From positions 92,622 through 156,621 of the forward strand of contig JBFMDX010000009.1 of the NCBI GenBank assembly GCA_040753795.1: a DNA stretch of 64,000 nt, given 5' to 3'. The DNA is from Thermodesulfobacteriota bacterium. Lineage in GTDB: Bacteria; Desulfobacterota; Desulfobacteria; Desulfobacterales; Desulfosudaceae. The number at the start of each line of letters is the position of its first letter. Positions within the stretch are counted from its first letter, which is position 1. Shown here piece by piece: positions 1-6,855 of this stretch. The translations under genes and the position numbers were made by a program. The notes under the pieces are model-generated. The model searched no databases. It saw nothing but the letters and a program-made list of their open reading frames with translations, and was not told the DNA's origin.

Positions 1-152
1 TGTTCATAGCTGTGCACCGCCTTGATGGAAACGCCCAGCAACTGAGCCATCTGCTTCTGCGTCTTGCCGAATCGCTTGCGCAGGTCTGAAAAATCCTGTC
101 CGGTCACGGTTTTCTCCAGAAAATTCTTGAGGTTTTCCTTTGTCGGTGTCAT
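1..152 (-). CDS. XRE-family helix-turn-helix regulator (3' end outside window)
   Basis: Reading the minus strand from an ATG at 152-150 gives about 50 residues beginning MTPTKENLKNFLEK and running into FGKTQKQMAQLLGVSIKAV, a typical Cro/CI-type helix-turn-helix (Q-x3-A-x3-G-V-S pattern). The frame is still open at base 1, so the C-terminus lies outside the window. Transcription diverges from tmk. A TTGACA on the minus strand (200-195) and a weak TATGAA (175-170) form a possible promoter that contains the perfect palindrome at 172-190, which suggests autoregulation. Proteins of this type are often antitoxins or small regulators; the partner, if any, cannot be seen. Confidence 0.7.
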   Translation of the reverse strand, partial: MTPTKENLKNFLEKTVTGQDFSDLRKRFGKTQKQMAQLLGVSIKAVHSYE

Positions 153-171
153 AAATAGACAACATCTTATT

Positions 172-190
172 CATACCACAATGTGGTATG
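172..190. promoter_or_regulatory. Perfect 9+1+9 palindromic operator
   Basis: CATACCACA (172-180), one base, TGTGGTATG (182-190). The palindrome lies in the divergent gap between the XRE gene and tmk, between a minus-strand TTGACA and the regulator's ATG. By position it is the probable binding site of the XRE dimer. This is inference from symmetry and context. Confidence 0.6.
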
Positions 191-216
191 TTTTTGTCAA
201 TAAAAAAGAATGCGCC

Positions 217-876
217 ATGTTCATTACCCTGGAAGGAACCGAGGGGGCGGGAAAAACCACCCAGCTGCCCCACCTGGTCCGGTTTCTGGAAGACCGCGGC
301 CACGACTGCGTCGTTACCCGGGAGCCGGGCGGAACGCCGACCGGGCTGAAGATCCGGGGGATCCTGCTGGACCCCGCCAACCATGGCATGACGCCTGAGG
401 CCGAGCTTTTTCTGTACGCGGCCGACCGGGCCCAGCACGTGGGCACCGTCATCCGGCCGGCCCTGGACGCAGGCAAAACCGTGATCTGCGACCGGTTTAT
501 TGATGCCACCGAAGCCTACCAGGGCGCGGCCCGGGGCCTTGACCGGGAACTGATCAGCCTGCTCAACCGGGTGGCCACCGGCGGCCTGAAGCCGGATTTG
601 ACGATCCTGTTTGACCTGCCTCCGGAAACCGGCCTGGAACGCGCCTGGGAGCGGATCAACCGCAACGGTAACGGCGCCGCCGACCACCGCTTTGAAACAG
701 AAGACATCAATTTTCACAACCGGGTCCGGGACGGGTACCTGGCCATCGCCGCCCGGGAGCCGGAACGGTTTGTGATCATCAACGCCGACGGCAGCGAGGA
801 GGATGTGCGGAAGGCGTTACTGGCGGGGGTGGGGAAAAGGGGTCGAGGGGTCGAGGGGTCGAGGGGTCAAGGGTGA
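217..876 (+). CDS. tmk: Thymidylate kinase
   Basis: dTMP kinase makes dTDP from dTMP and ATP for DNA synthesis. The protein starts MFITLEGTEGAGKTTQ, a P-loop (GxxGxGKTT) at its very N-terminus. It continues with VVTREPGGTPTG, the conserved dTMP-binding DR(E/P)GGT segment, LFLYAADRAQHV, and the LID-region stretch FIDATEAYQGAARG. The ATG at 217 is chosen because an upstream in-frame ATG (64) would add about 51 residues, partly from the divergent regulator and operator. The final residues (GRGVEGSRGQG) are encoded by tandem GGGGTCGA octamers and lie beyond the usual end of the family, so they look like a recent, non-functional tail. Confidence 0.93.
   Translation: MFITLEGTEGAGKTTQLPHLVRFLEDRGHDCVVTREPGGTPTGLKIRGILLDPANHGMTPEAELFLYAADRAQHVGTVIRPALDAGKTVICDRFIDATEAYQGAARGLDRELISLLNRVATGGLKPDLTILFDLPPETGLERAWERINRNGNGAADHRFETEDINFHNRVRDGYLAIAAREPERFVIINADGSEEDVRKALLAGVGKRGRGVEGSRGQG
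839..870 (+). repeat. Tandem octamer repeat (GGGGTCGA x4) inside the 3' end of tmk
   Basis: Four head-to-tail octamers: GGGGTCGA three times, then GGGGTCAA, ending three bases before the tmk stop region. The unit is 8 bp, so copy-number slippage would change the reading frame of the tail only. The same motif, in either orientation, occurs at 1102-1141, 3521-3545, 6813-6852 and 37432-37463. Confidence 0.85.
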
Positions 877-985
877 GAAAGAAGGGGAACATATCCCTTA
901 TGGCAATATGGATGACGAACGTTTTAAGGTATCATCTGCAAAAAGGGTTAGCTTTCAAATAAGGGATAAAGGCATTTTATCTGGA

Positions 986-1006
986 TCACCCGGTTAAACC
1001 GGGTGA
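986..1006. repeat. Perfect inverted repeat in the tmk-cysK gap
   Basis: TCACCCGGTT / AACCGGGTGA with a one-base centre. The 318-bp gap 877-1194 holds no convincing gene. It contains this hairpin, AT-rich sequence after it and the octamer tract at 1102-1141. There is no T-run after the hairpin, so it is a weak terminator candidate at best and may be a remnant of a dispersed element. Confidence 0.5.
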
Positions 1007-1101
1007 TGACGAATTTCAAAAATGACTGGTAGAATAATAGTTGAATAATAAGTGATGGTGAAAAGAGCCATAATGAAACCTGTGGGATATGGACGCCCGG
1101 T

Positions 1102-1141
1102 CCCCTTGAACCCTGGACCCCTCGGCCCCTTGACCCCTATA
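1102..1141 (+). repeat. Octamer repeat tract, CCCCTTGA-type
   Basis: Five head-to-tail degenerate octamers: CCCCTTGA, ACCCTGGA, CCCCTCGG, CCCCTTGA, CCCCTATA. This is the reverse complement of the GGGGTC family seen at the end of tmk, about 55 bp upstream of the start of the cysteine synthase fusion. Confidence 0.7.
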
Positions 1142-1194
1142 GTGCTATGGGGCTCTGCCTTAAGGCCAATTGATATAGAACCAAGGAACCCCCT

Positions 1195-3504
1195 ATGACC
1201 ACTCTCCTGGACTTCATCGGCAACACCCCCCTGGTGGAAATACGGCGGATCTGCCCCCGGCCCGGGGTCCGCATCCTGGCCAAGCTGGAATACATGAACC
1301 CGGGCGGGTCCATCAAGGACAGGGCCGCGCTTTACATGATCGAGGAAGGGGAAAAGTCCGGCCTGCTGACCAAAGACAAAATCGTCATCGAAGCCACCAG
1401 CGGCAATACCGGCATCGGCCTGGCCATGGTCTGCGCCATCAAGGGCTACCGGCTCTGCCTGGCCATGTCGGAAAACGCCAGCGAGGAGCGCAAACGCATT
1501 CTCAAGGGTCGCGGCGCCGAAATCCTGCTGACCCCGGGACACCTGGGAACCGACGGCGCCATCGAGGAGGTCTACCGGCTGGTGCGGGAAAATCCCGACA
1601 AATACTACATGACCGATCAGTTCAACAACGAGGCCAACTGGAAGGCCCACTACTACGGCACCGCCGAGGAGATCTGGCGCCAGACCGAGGGCCGAATAGA
1701 CACCATGGTGGCCACGCTCGGGACCAGCGGCACGGCCATGGGCCTGGCCCGGCGGCTGAAGGAGCTCAAACCCGATATCCGCATGGTCGGGGTGGAGCCC
1801 TTCCTGGGGCACAAGATCCAGGGCCTGAAAAACATGAAGGAGTCCTATCAGCCTGAAATCTATTCCCGAAAGTGGCTCGACGACAAGCCCAACATAGACG
1901 ACGAAGAAGCCTTTGCCATGGCCCGGCGCCTGGCCGCCGAGGAGGGGCTGTTCGTGGGCATGAGCAGCGGCGCGGCCATGGCCGTGGCCTGCGCCGAAGC
2001 CATGCGGCTGGAAAAGGGCACGGTGGTGACCATTTTCCCGGACAGCGGCGAGCGCTATTTAAGCACCACCCTTTTTGCCGTGCGGGAGACCGTCGATATC
2101 CGGCTTTACAACACCGCCACCCGGCAGAAGGAGAACTTTGTGCCGCTCTCGCCGGGCCGGGTCTCCATGTATTCCTGCGGCCCTACGGCCAACGCCCGCA
2201 TGAGCCTGGGCCACTGCCGCCGCATGGTCTTCGCCGACGTGCTGTCCCGCTACCTGATCTACCGGGGATATGCCGTCCGGCATATCGTCAACATCACCGA
2301 TTTTGACGACAACACCATCGAAGGCGCGGAAAAGGCCGGTAAAAGCCTGACCGAATTCACCCGCGGGTATATCGATCATATCAAGCAGGACCTGGCCGCC
2401 CTGGGCGTCAAGCCGGCCGAGAAATACCCCCTGCCCAGCGAGGAGTTCCCGGAAATGGTGGATATGGCGGAGAAGCTGGTCGCCAGGGGCGTGGCCTATG
2501 AAAAGCTGCGGTCCGTCTATTTTGACATTTCCAGCCTGGGGGATTACGGCGACCTTTCCCGGGTCGACGCCGACAAGATCCGGCTGGGCGCCACCGTTGA
2601 CCTGGACGAATACGAAAAGGACAATCCCCGCGACTTTACCCTGCTCAAGCGGGCCCGGCTGGGGGAATTAAAGAAAGGTCTTTACGTCCAGACCAAGTGG
2701 GGCAATGTCCGGCCGTCGTTGCACCTGCAGTGCGCGGCCATGTCCCGTAAATATCTGGGCGATCAGTTTGATATTCATACCGGCAGCTTTAACCTGGTCT
2801 TCCCGCACCATGAAAACGAACAGGCCATATCCCGGGCCCTGACCGGCAAAACGCCGGCCCGGTTCTGGATTCATTGCGAAACGGTTTTGTCGGAAGAGAG
2901 CGGCGCCTGGAAACCCGCCGTCATGACCATTGAAGAGGCCCTGGCCGCCGGCCTGACCGGCCGCCAGCTGCGCTACTGGTTTGTTTCGGTCCATTACCGC
3001 AAGCCCCTGACCTTTTCGCGGGAAAGCGTGGACATGGCCGCCCGCTCCCTGGCCCGCCTGGACAACTGTGTCAGGGCCCTGGCCGCCATTGCCGGAAAAC
3101 CGTCCGGGGACAAACCGGAAAAGGAGCGCGCCACCCGGCAGGAGATCGACCAGATCATTTATAATATCCGCCAGGGCGTGGTCGACGCCATGGACGATGA
3201 CCTGAATGTCTCCGAGGCCCTGGCCAGCATTTTCAAAAACATCAAGCAGATCAACACCTTTCTGGCGGACGGCGCCCTGGATGGCGCTGACGCGCAAAAA
3301 ATCATGGACGCTTTTGCGCAGATCGACCAGGTATTGAACCTTTTTGATTTTTCAGAACCGGCCGCGGATACCTCGGCCCGGGTTCAGGCGTTGATGCGGC
3401 AGCGGGACCAGGCCCGGAAGGAAAAAAACTGGGCCCTGGCCGATGAACTGCGTAAGACCCTGCAGGAAATGGGGGTTGCGGTGGTAGATACCAAGCGCGA
3501 TTAG
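1195..3504 (+). CDS. Cysteine synthase fused to a cysteinyl-tRNA-synthetase-like domain
   Basis: 769 residues in two modules. Residues 1-300 are a PLP-dependent O-acetylserine sulfhydrylase/CBS-like fold: SIKDR with the PLP lysine K41, EATSGNTGIG, GTSGTAMG and FPDSGERY. Residues about 305-769 align with full-length CysRS. The zinc/cysteine-binding ligands are kept with family spacing (C328 in SCGPT, C513, H538 and E542 in FPHHENE), as are NITDFDD and the C-terminal helical domain. However, the HIGH motif reads SLGH (337-340), and the KMSKS loop is replaced by GAWKP (570-574). The C-terminal part may therefore not charge tRNA normally; it could be a cysteine-activating or cysteine-sensing paralogue. 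No second cysS is visible here. The start has an AAGGA about 10 bases upstream. Confidence 0.85.
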   Translation: MTTLLDFIGNTPLVEIRRICPRPGVRILAKLEYMNPGGSIKDRAALYMIEEGEKSGLLTKDKIVIEATSGNTGIGLAMVCAIKGYRLCLAMSENASEERKRILKGRGAEILLTPGHLGTDGAIEEVYRLVRENPDKYYMTDQFNNEANWKAHYYGTAEEIWRQTEGRIDTMVATLGTSGTAMGLARRLKELKPDIRMVGVEPFLGHKIQGLKNMKESYQPEIYSRKWLDDKPNIDDEEAFAMARRLAAEEGLFVGMSSGAAMAVACAEAMRLEKGTVVTIFPDSGERYLSTTLFAVRETVDIRLYNTATRQKENFVPLSPGRVSMYSCGPTANARMSLGHCRRMVFADVLSRYLIYRGYAVRHIVNITDFDDNTIEGAEKAGKSLTEFTRGYIDHIKQDLAALGVKPAEKYPLPSEEFPEMVDMAEKLVARGVAYEKLRSVYFDISSLGDYGDLSRVDADKIRLGATVDLDEYEKDNPRDFTLLKRARLGELKKGLYVQTKWGNVRPSLHLQCAAMSRKYLGDQFDIHTGSFNLVFPHHENEQAISRALTGKTPARFWIHCETVLSEESGAWKPAVMTIEEALAAGLTGRQLRYWFVSVHYRKPLTFSRESVDMAARSLARLDNCVRALAAIAGKPSGDKPEKERATRQEIDQIIYNIRQGVVDAMDDDLNVSEALASIFKNIKQINTFLADGALDGADAQKIMDAFAQIDQVLNLFDFSEPAADTSARVQALMRQRDQARKEKNWALADELRKTLQEMGVAVVDTKRD

Positions 3505-3520
3505 AACTTATTTAGCACCA

Positions 3521-3545
3521 AGGGCTCAAGGGGTCCTTGAACCCT
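3521..3545 (+). terminator. Octamer-derived hairpin downstream of the cysteine synthase fusion
   Basis: AGGGCTCAAGG (3521-3531) pairs with CCTTGAACCCT (3535-3545) with one mismatch. The arms are built from the GGGGTC/CAAGG octamer family. There is no clean T-run, so termination is possible but weak. Confidence 0.35.
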
Positions 3546-3579
3546 GAACCTTAAACCCTTATATTGGTCGAAACCTGTC

Positions 3580-4560
3580 ATGCTCGAACCCGTTCTTTTC
3601 CCTTTTACCTGCCTGGATGAAAAAACCGCCGGGATGCTGCTGGCCTGCTTCGATCGCATCCGGGTGTATCTGCCCACGGATTCCGCAGCCGGCGATATGG
3701 ACCCGGACGTGCTGAAAACCGGCCTGGTCACGGCGGTCAACCCCCTGGCCGACAGCGGTCTTCAGGCGGACCGGATATTTCAGGAATACCGCCAGTGGCG
3801 CCAGGCCAACCGGGGCACGGATATTTCCTTTTTCAAGATGTCGGGCAGCACCATCCCCTTTTTCGACGAATCAACCATTTCCTTTTTAAAACAGGACATC
3901 GTCCATGCCTCTTCCCGCACGGAAAAAGAACCGGACCTGCTCCTGGCCGCGCGCGTCTTCCTGCGCATGACCGGCAACTATGACCGCGCCCAGGCGGACA
4001 TCGCCGAAGATCTCCTGCTGCAAAGCGAAAAGGAACTGACCATGCTGGCGGCCCTGCATGGGGATGACGATGATGATGATCAGGAGGATCTGACCGTTCC
4101 GGCGGCGCAAAGCCTGACCGCCGATACCGGTGAACTGATGACCCGGGAACGGCTGACTGCCTGGTCCATGCTGACGTCGGAAAACGACGCCCTCCCTTCA
4201 TTATTTGTCACGCCCAGCCGGGCGGTCTTTGCCGCCGTTATGGATCATTTTGAAAGTCATACCGCGACATGGGAGAACATCCCCGCTCCCGGGGATTTGC
4301 CGCACCGGGATGATCCGGTCTTGTCTTTGTGGCGGCAGGACCTGTCGGCTTTTTTCAACGGCCTGCTGAAGGGTGACGCCGGCGCTCCGCCCCCCTGTCC
4401 GTTAAAAAAGCCCGGCGCCTTTTTAACGGTGATCCGGTTGGCTGAGATATCCCCTCGTGATTTTTTGAAAAAGCTTCAAACCCCGTCCCCGGAAAGACTA
4501 AAACACCAGGAAAAACAATCGGTTGAATCAACCATTGTGGCGGCTGTTTTCCCGGCATAA
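3580..4560 (+). CDS. Conserved-looking hypothetical protein, 326 aa
   Basis: Codon use matches the neighbours (GC-rich third positions) and the ORF fills the space between the fusion gene and the ferredoxin, so it is probably real. The protein starts MLEPVLFPFTCLDEKT. It has no signal peptide, membrane helix or metal motif that I recognise. It has an acidic run of seven Asp/Glu/Gln residues near position 165, and ends in a Lys/Gln-rich segment. I do not recognise the family. The soluble, helix-rich composition suggests a cytoplasmic protein. Confidence 0.6.
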   Translation: MLEPVLFPFTCLDEKTAGMLLACFDRIRVYLPTDSAAGDMDPDVLKTGLVTAVNPLADSGLQADRIFQEYRQWRQANRGTDISFFKMSGSTIPFFDESTISFLKQDIVHASSRTEKEPDLLLAARVFLRMTGNYDRAQADIAEDLLLQSEKELTMLAALHGDDDDDDQEDLTVPAAQSLTADTGELMTRERLTAWSMLTSENDALPSLFVTPSRAVFAAVMDHFESHTATWENIPAPGDLPHRDDPVLSLWRQDLSAFFNGLLKGDAGAPPPCPLKKPGAFLTVIRLAEISPRDFLKKLQTPSPERLKHQEKQSVESTIVAAVFPA

Positions 4561-4601
4561 AGAGTATCTCTGAAATTTTACAGGGGAACGGTTTTAATCT
4601 C

Positions 4602-4629
4602 TTGACTTTGGTTTTTAGGGTGGTATAGA
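4602..4629 (+). promoter_or_regulatory. Sigma-70-type promoter for ferredoxin
   Basis: TTGACT (4602-4607), 16-base spacer, TATAGA (4624-4629). It sits about 100 bases upstream of the ferredoxin ATG in an otherwise empty gap, implying a leader of about 90 nt. Confidence 0.6.
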
Positions 4630-4728
4630 GGATTTTCTATGATTTATCAGGACCTTTTCAAAGAACGACAATTCAATGTCAAGGCTGACGATCAGATAAA
4701 ACATTCAACTTAAAAGGAGGCTGGCAAA

Positions 4729-4917
4729 ATGGGTTATAACGTAACGGTTGACGAGAGCAAATGCACCGGTTGTGAAGACTGCGTTGACAACTGCCCGGTT
4801 GAGGTGTTCGAGCTTCAGGATGAAAAATCCGTGCCCGTGAACATGGACGAATGCCTTGGTTGCGAAACCTGCGTCGAAGTCTGCGAGCAGGGCGCCATAA
4901 CCGTCGAAGAAATTTAG
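4729..4917 (+). CDS. 2[4Fe-4S] ferredoxin
   Basis: A 62-residue electron carrier. Two cluster-binding motifs are visible: CTGCEDCVDNCP in the first half and CLGCETCVEVCE in the second. The second has E in place of the usual P after the fourth cysteine. Clostridial-type ferredoxins of this size shuttle low-potential electrons to enzymes such as pyruvate or aldehyde:ferredoxin oxidoreductases; an AOR is encoded at 23.5 kb. A strong AAAGGAGG ribosome-binding site precedes the ATG. The gene is monocistronic, with its own promoter and terminator. Confidence 0.93.
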   Translation: MGYNVTVDESKCTGCEDCVDNCPVEVFELQDEKSVPVNMDECLGCETCVEVCEQGAITVEEI

Positions 4918-4959
4918 TCGACCCGCGCTGGTTTGATTACAACTGGCAGAATCTTTGAT

Positions 4960-4998
4960 CCCGGCTTTTACCTTTATGATAAAAGCCGGGTTTTTTTT
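4960..4998 (+). terminator. Rho-independent terminator after ferredoxin
   Basis: CCCGGCTTTTA (4960-4970) pairs with TAAAAGCCGGG (4980-4990), followed by eight T. It lies 43 bases after the ferredoxin stop. Confidence 0.92.
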
Positions 4999-5010
4999 GG
5001 TTTATAGCCT

Positions 5011-6279
5011 ATGAGCCCTATCAAGTTCCCGCAAATGGTCCGGGTCAGGCAGCGGCTTTACGCCAGTCCGCTGACGGACGTTAAAGGCGCCGTGGCCGCC
5101 GCCCTGGGGTCCTGCCCGGAAATCCGTAAAGCGGGGAAAGGGGCCCGGATCGCCCTGGCCGTGGGCAGCCGGGGAATCGACGCCATCGACCGGATCACCG
5201 CCGCCTGCGCGGCGTTTTTTAAACGTATCGGCTGTTCACCCTTTATTGTTCCGGCCATGGGCAGCCACGGGGGCGCCACCCCGGAAGGTCAGGAAAAAAT
5301 TCTGGCCGGCCTGGGAATTACCGCGGCCGCCATAGGCGTGCCCGTCCGGTCCGACATGGCCACGGCTGCCGTCGGCCGGCTTTCCTGCGGCATGAACATC
5401 TTTGTCGCCAGGGAGGCCCTGGACGCGGACTTAATTTTCCCCGTCAACCGAATCAAGCCCCACACCAAGTATATCGGGGACATCGAGAGCGGCCTGGCCA
5501 AAATGCTGGCGGTGGGTCTGGGCAAGGCAGACGGCGCCAGGGAAATTCACCGATTTGCCGTCGTCACCCGGACCTTTGACGTCATCCGCCAGGCCGCCGA
5601 ACAGATTATCGCCACCGGCCGCGTCCTGGGCGGACTGGCCATCCTGGAAGACGGCCGCGGCCGGATCTCCCGCGTGGAAGCCTTACCTGCCGCCGGCCTG
5701 ATAGAAGAGGAGAAAAAGCTGCTGGCCGAAGCCTACCGGAACATGGCCCGCATTCCCTTTGACAACGTGGACCTCCTGGTGGTTGATCGGATCGGCAAGG
5801 ACATCAGCGGCATCGGCATGGACTCCAATGTCACCGGCCGGCACCGGGACATCACCGGCGATTTCTTCACGGCACCTCACGCCAGGCGGATATTCGTCAG
5901 GGACCTTTCCCCGGCCAGCGACGGCAACGCCAACGGCATCGGCCTGGCGGACTTCACCACCACCCGGCTGGTCAATGCCATCGACCGGAAGAAGACCCTG
6001 GTCAACGCCCTGGCCGCCATCTCGCCGGAAAAAGCGGCCATCCCCGTGGCCTTTGATTCCGACCGGGAAGCCATCGTCGCCGCGGCGCAAAGCTGCGGCC
6101 TTGTTTCTCCGGAATCCGCCCGCATTATCCGTATTCAGGATACCCGGCATCTGGAGACCCTGGCGGTTTCCCGGGTCTTTGAGAAGGAAATTTTGGAAAT
6201 CGAGGGCCTATCGCTGGACGGAACGTGGGCGGAGATGGCTTTTGACGAGCAGGGAAACTTAATCAACGGATGTGAATGA
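5011..6279 (+). CDS. Lactate-racemase-like (LarA N-domain, DUF2088) protein
   Basis: A 422-residue protein resembling the LarA/DUF2088 superfamily. An early Rossmann-like segment (IALAVGSRGIDAID) is followed by PAMGSHGGATPEGQ, a conserved glycine/histidine loop, and then by NRIKPHTKYIGDIESG and LAVGLGKADGAREIHR. In LarA the equivalent region holds the catalytic histidines and the lysine that binds the nickel-pincer cofactor. Whether this homologue carries that cofactor cannot be judged, and no larB/C/E is nearby. The stop overlaps the next start (ATGA), indicating translational coupling to ogt. The substrate is unknown. Confidence 0.65.
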   Translation: MSPIKFPQMVRVRQRLYASPLTDVKGAVAAALGSCPEIRKAGKGARIALAVGSRGIDAIDRITAACAAFFKRIGCSPFIVPAMGSHGGATPEGQEKILAGLGITAAAIGVPVRSDMATAAVGRLSCGMNIFVAREALDADLIFPVNRIKPHTKYIGDIESGLAKMLAVGLGKADGAREIHRFAVVTRTFDVIRQAAEQIIATGRVLGGLAILEDGRGRISRVEALPAAGLIEEEKKLLAEAYRNMARIPFDNVDLLVVDRIGKDISGIGMDSNVTGRHRDITGDFFTAPHARRIFVRDLSPASDGNANGIGLADFTTTRLVNAIDRKKTLVNALAAISPEKAAIPVAFDSDREAIVAAAQSCGLVSPESARIIRIQDTRHLETLAVSRVFEKEILEIEGLSLDGTWAEMAFDEQGNLINGCE

Positions 6280-6854
6280 TGCGCGGCGTCAGGACCGGAA
6301 CCGGAAGGCAATCAACGGATCGAACATTATACCGCTTATGGGTTGAAACGGCCTGGGGCCGGTGTTGCCTGACTTATGCCGGCGAGCCTTTTCTTCTTTT
6401 TGGCATCACCCTCCCGGGCAGCATAAACAAAGCCGGACCGGATTCAAAACTGGAAACCGGGGCGGTCCATCCATCGGCCATCCTGGTCGGGCAAGCCCTG
6501 GCGGATTATTTTGACGGCTGCGGACCGGCCGTGATCCCCGGAAAATGGCTGGCCCTGGAACAGCTGACCGCCAACGAGCGGCTTGTTTTGAAAGCCGTCC
6601 GCCAAATCCCCTATGGCGCCACCCGCACCTACGCTGAGGTGGCCGGCATGGCCGGTTTTCCCCGCGGCGCCCGGTTTGCCGGCAACACCCTGCACAAGAA
6701 CCCCTTTCCGGTCATCATTCCCTGCCACCGGGTGGTGCGGTCGGACGGCAGCATCGGCGGTTTCGCGTCGGGTTGCGAAATGAAAGAGAAAATGATAGCG
6801 CTGGAAAGACAAAAGGGTTCAAGGGGTCAAGGATTCAAGGGATCGAGGGGATAG
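6276..6854 (+). CDS. ogt: Methylated-DNA--protein-cysteine methyltransferase
   Basis: A suicide repair protein that moves the alkyl group from O6-alkylguanine to its own cysteine. The catalytic PCHRVV motif is present, preceded by IPYGATRTYAEVA (the helix-turn-helix recognition segment) and FAGNTLHKNPFPVII. The N-terminal half is short and divergent. The last 13 residues (KGSRGQGFKGSRG) come from an octamer repeat tract, not from the family fold. The gene overlaps its upstream neighbour by 4 bp and ends one base before the EndoQ-UvrD gene, so it is probably co-transcribed with another repair enzyme. Confidence 0.92.
   Translation: MMRGVRTGTGRQSTDRTLYRLWVETAWGRCCLTYAGEPFLLFGITLPGSINKAGPDSKLETGAVHPSAILVGQALADYFDGCGPAVIPGKWLALEQLTANERLVLKAVRQIPYGATRTYAEVAGMAGFPRGARFAGNTLHKNPFPVIIPCHRVVRSDGSIGGFASGCEMKEKMIALERQKGSRGQGFKGSRG
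6813..6852 (+). repeat. Octamer repeat tract encoding the Ogt tail
   Basis: Five head-to-tail degenerate octamers: AAGGGTTC, AAGGGGTC, AAGGATTC, AAGGGATC, GAGGGGAT. They are translated as the C-terminal tail of Ogt and supply its stop codon. They also sit where the ribosome-binding site of the next gene is expected. Confidence 0.8.
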
Positions 6855-6855
6855 C

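Noticed and set aside
4..717. Long minus-strand frame over tmk
   Set aside because: It is the antisense shadow of tmk; composition (Gly/Gln/Ala-rich) is typical of GC-rich reverse frames, and the true minus-strand gene (1-152) is in another frame.
803..997. Short ORF after tmk
   Set aside because: Mostly out-of-frame tmk and octamer repeat; no ribosome-binding site.
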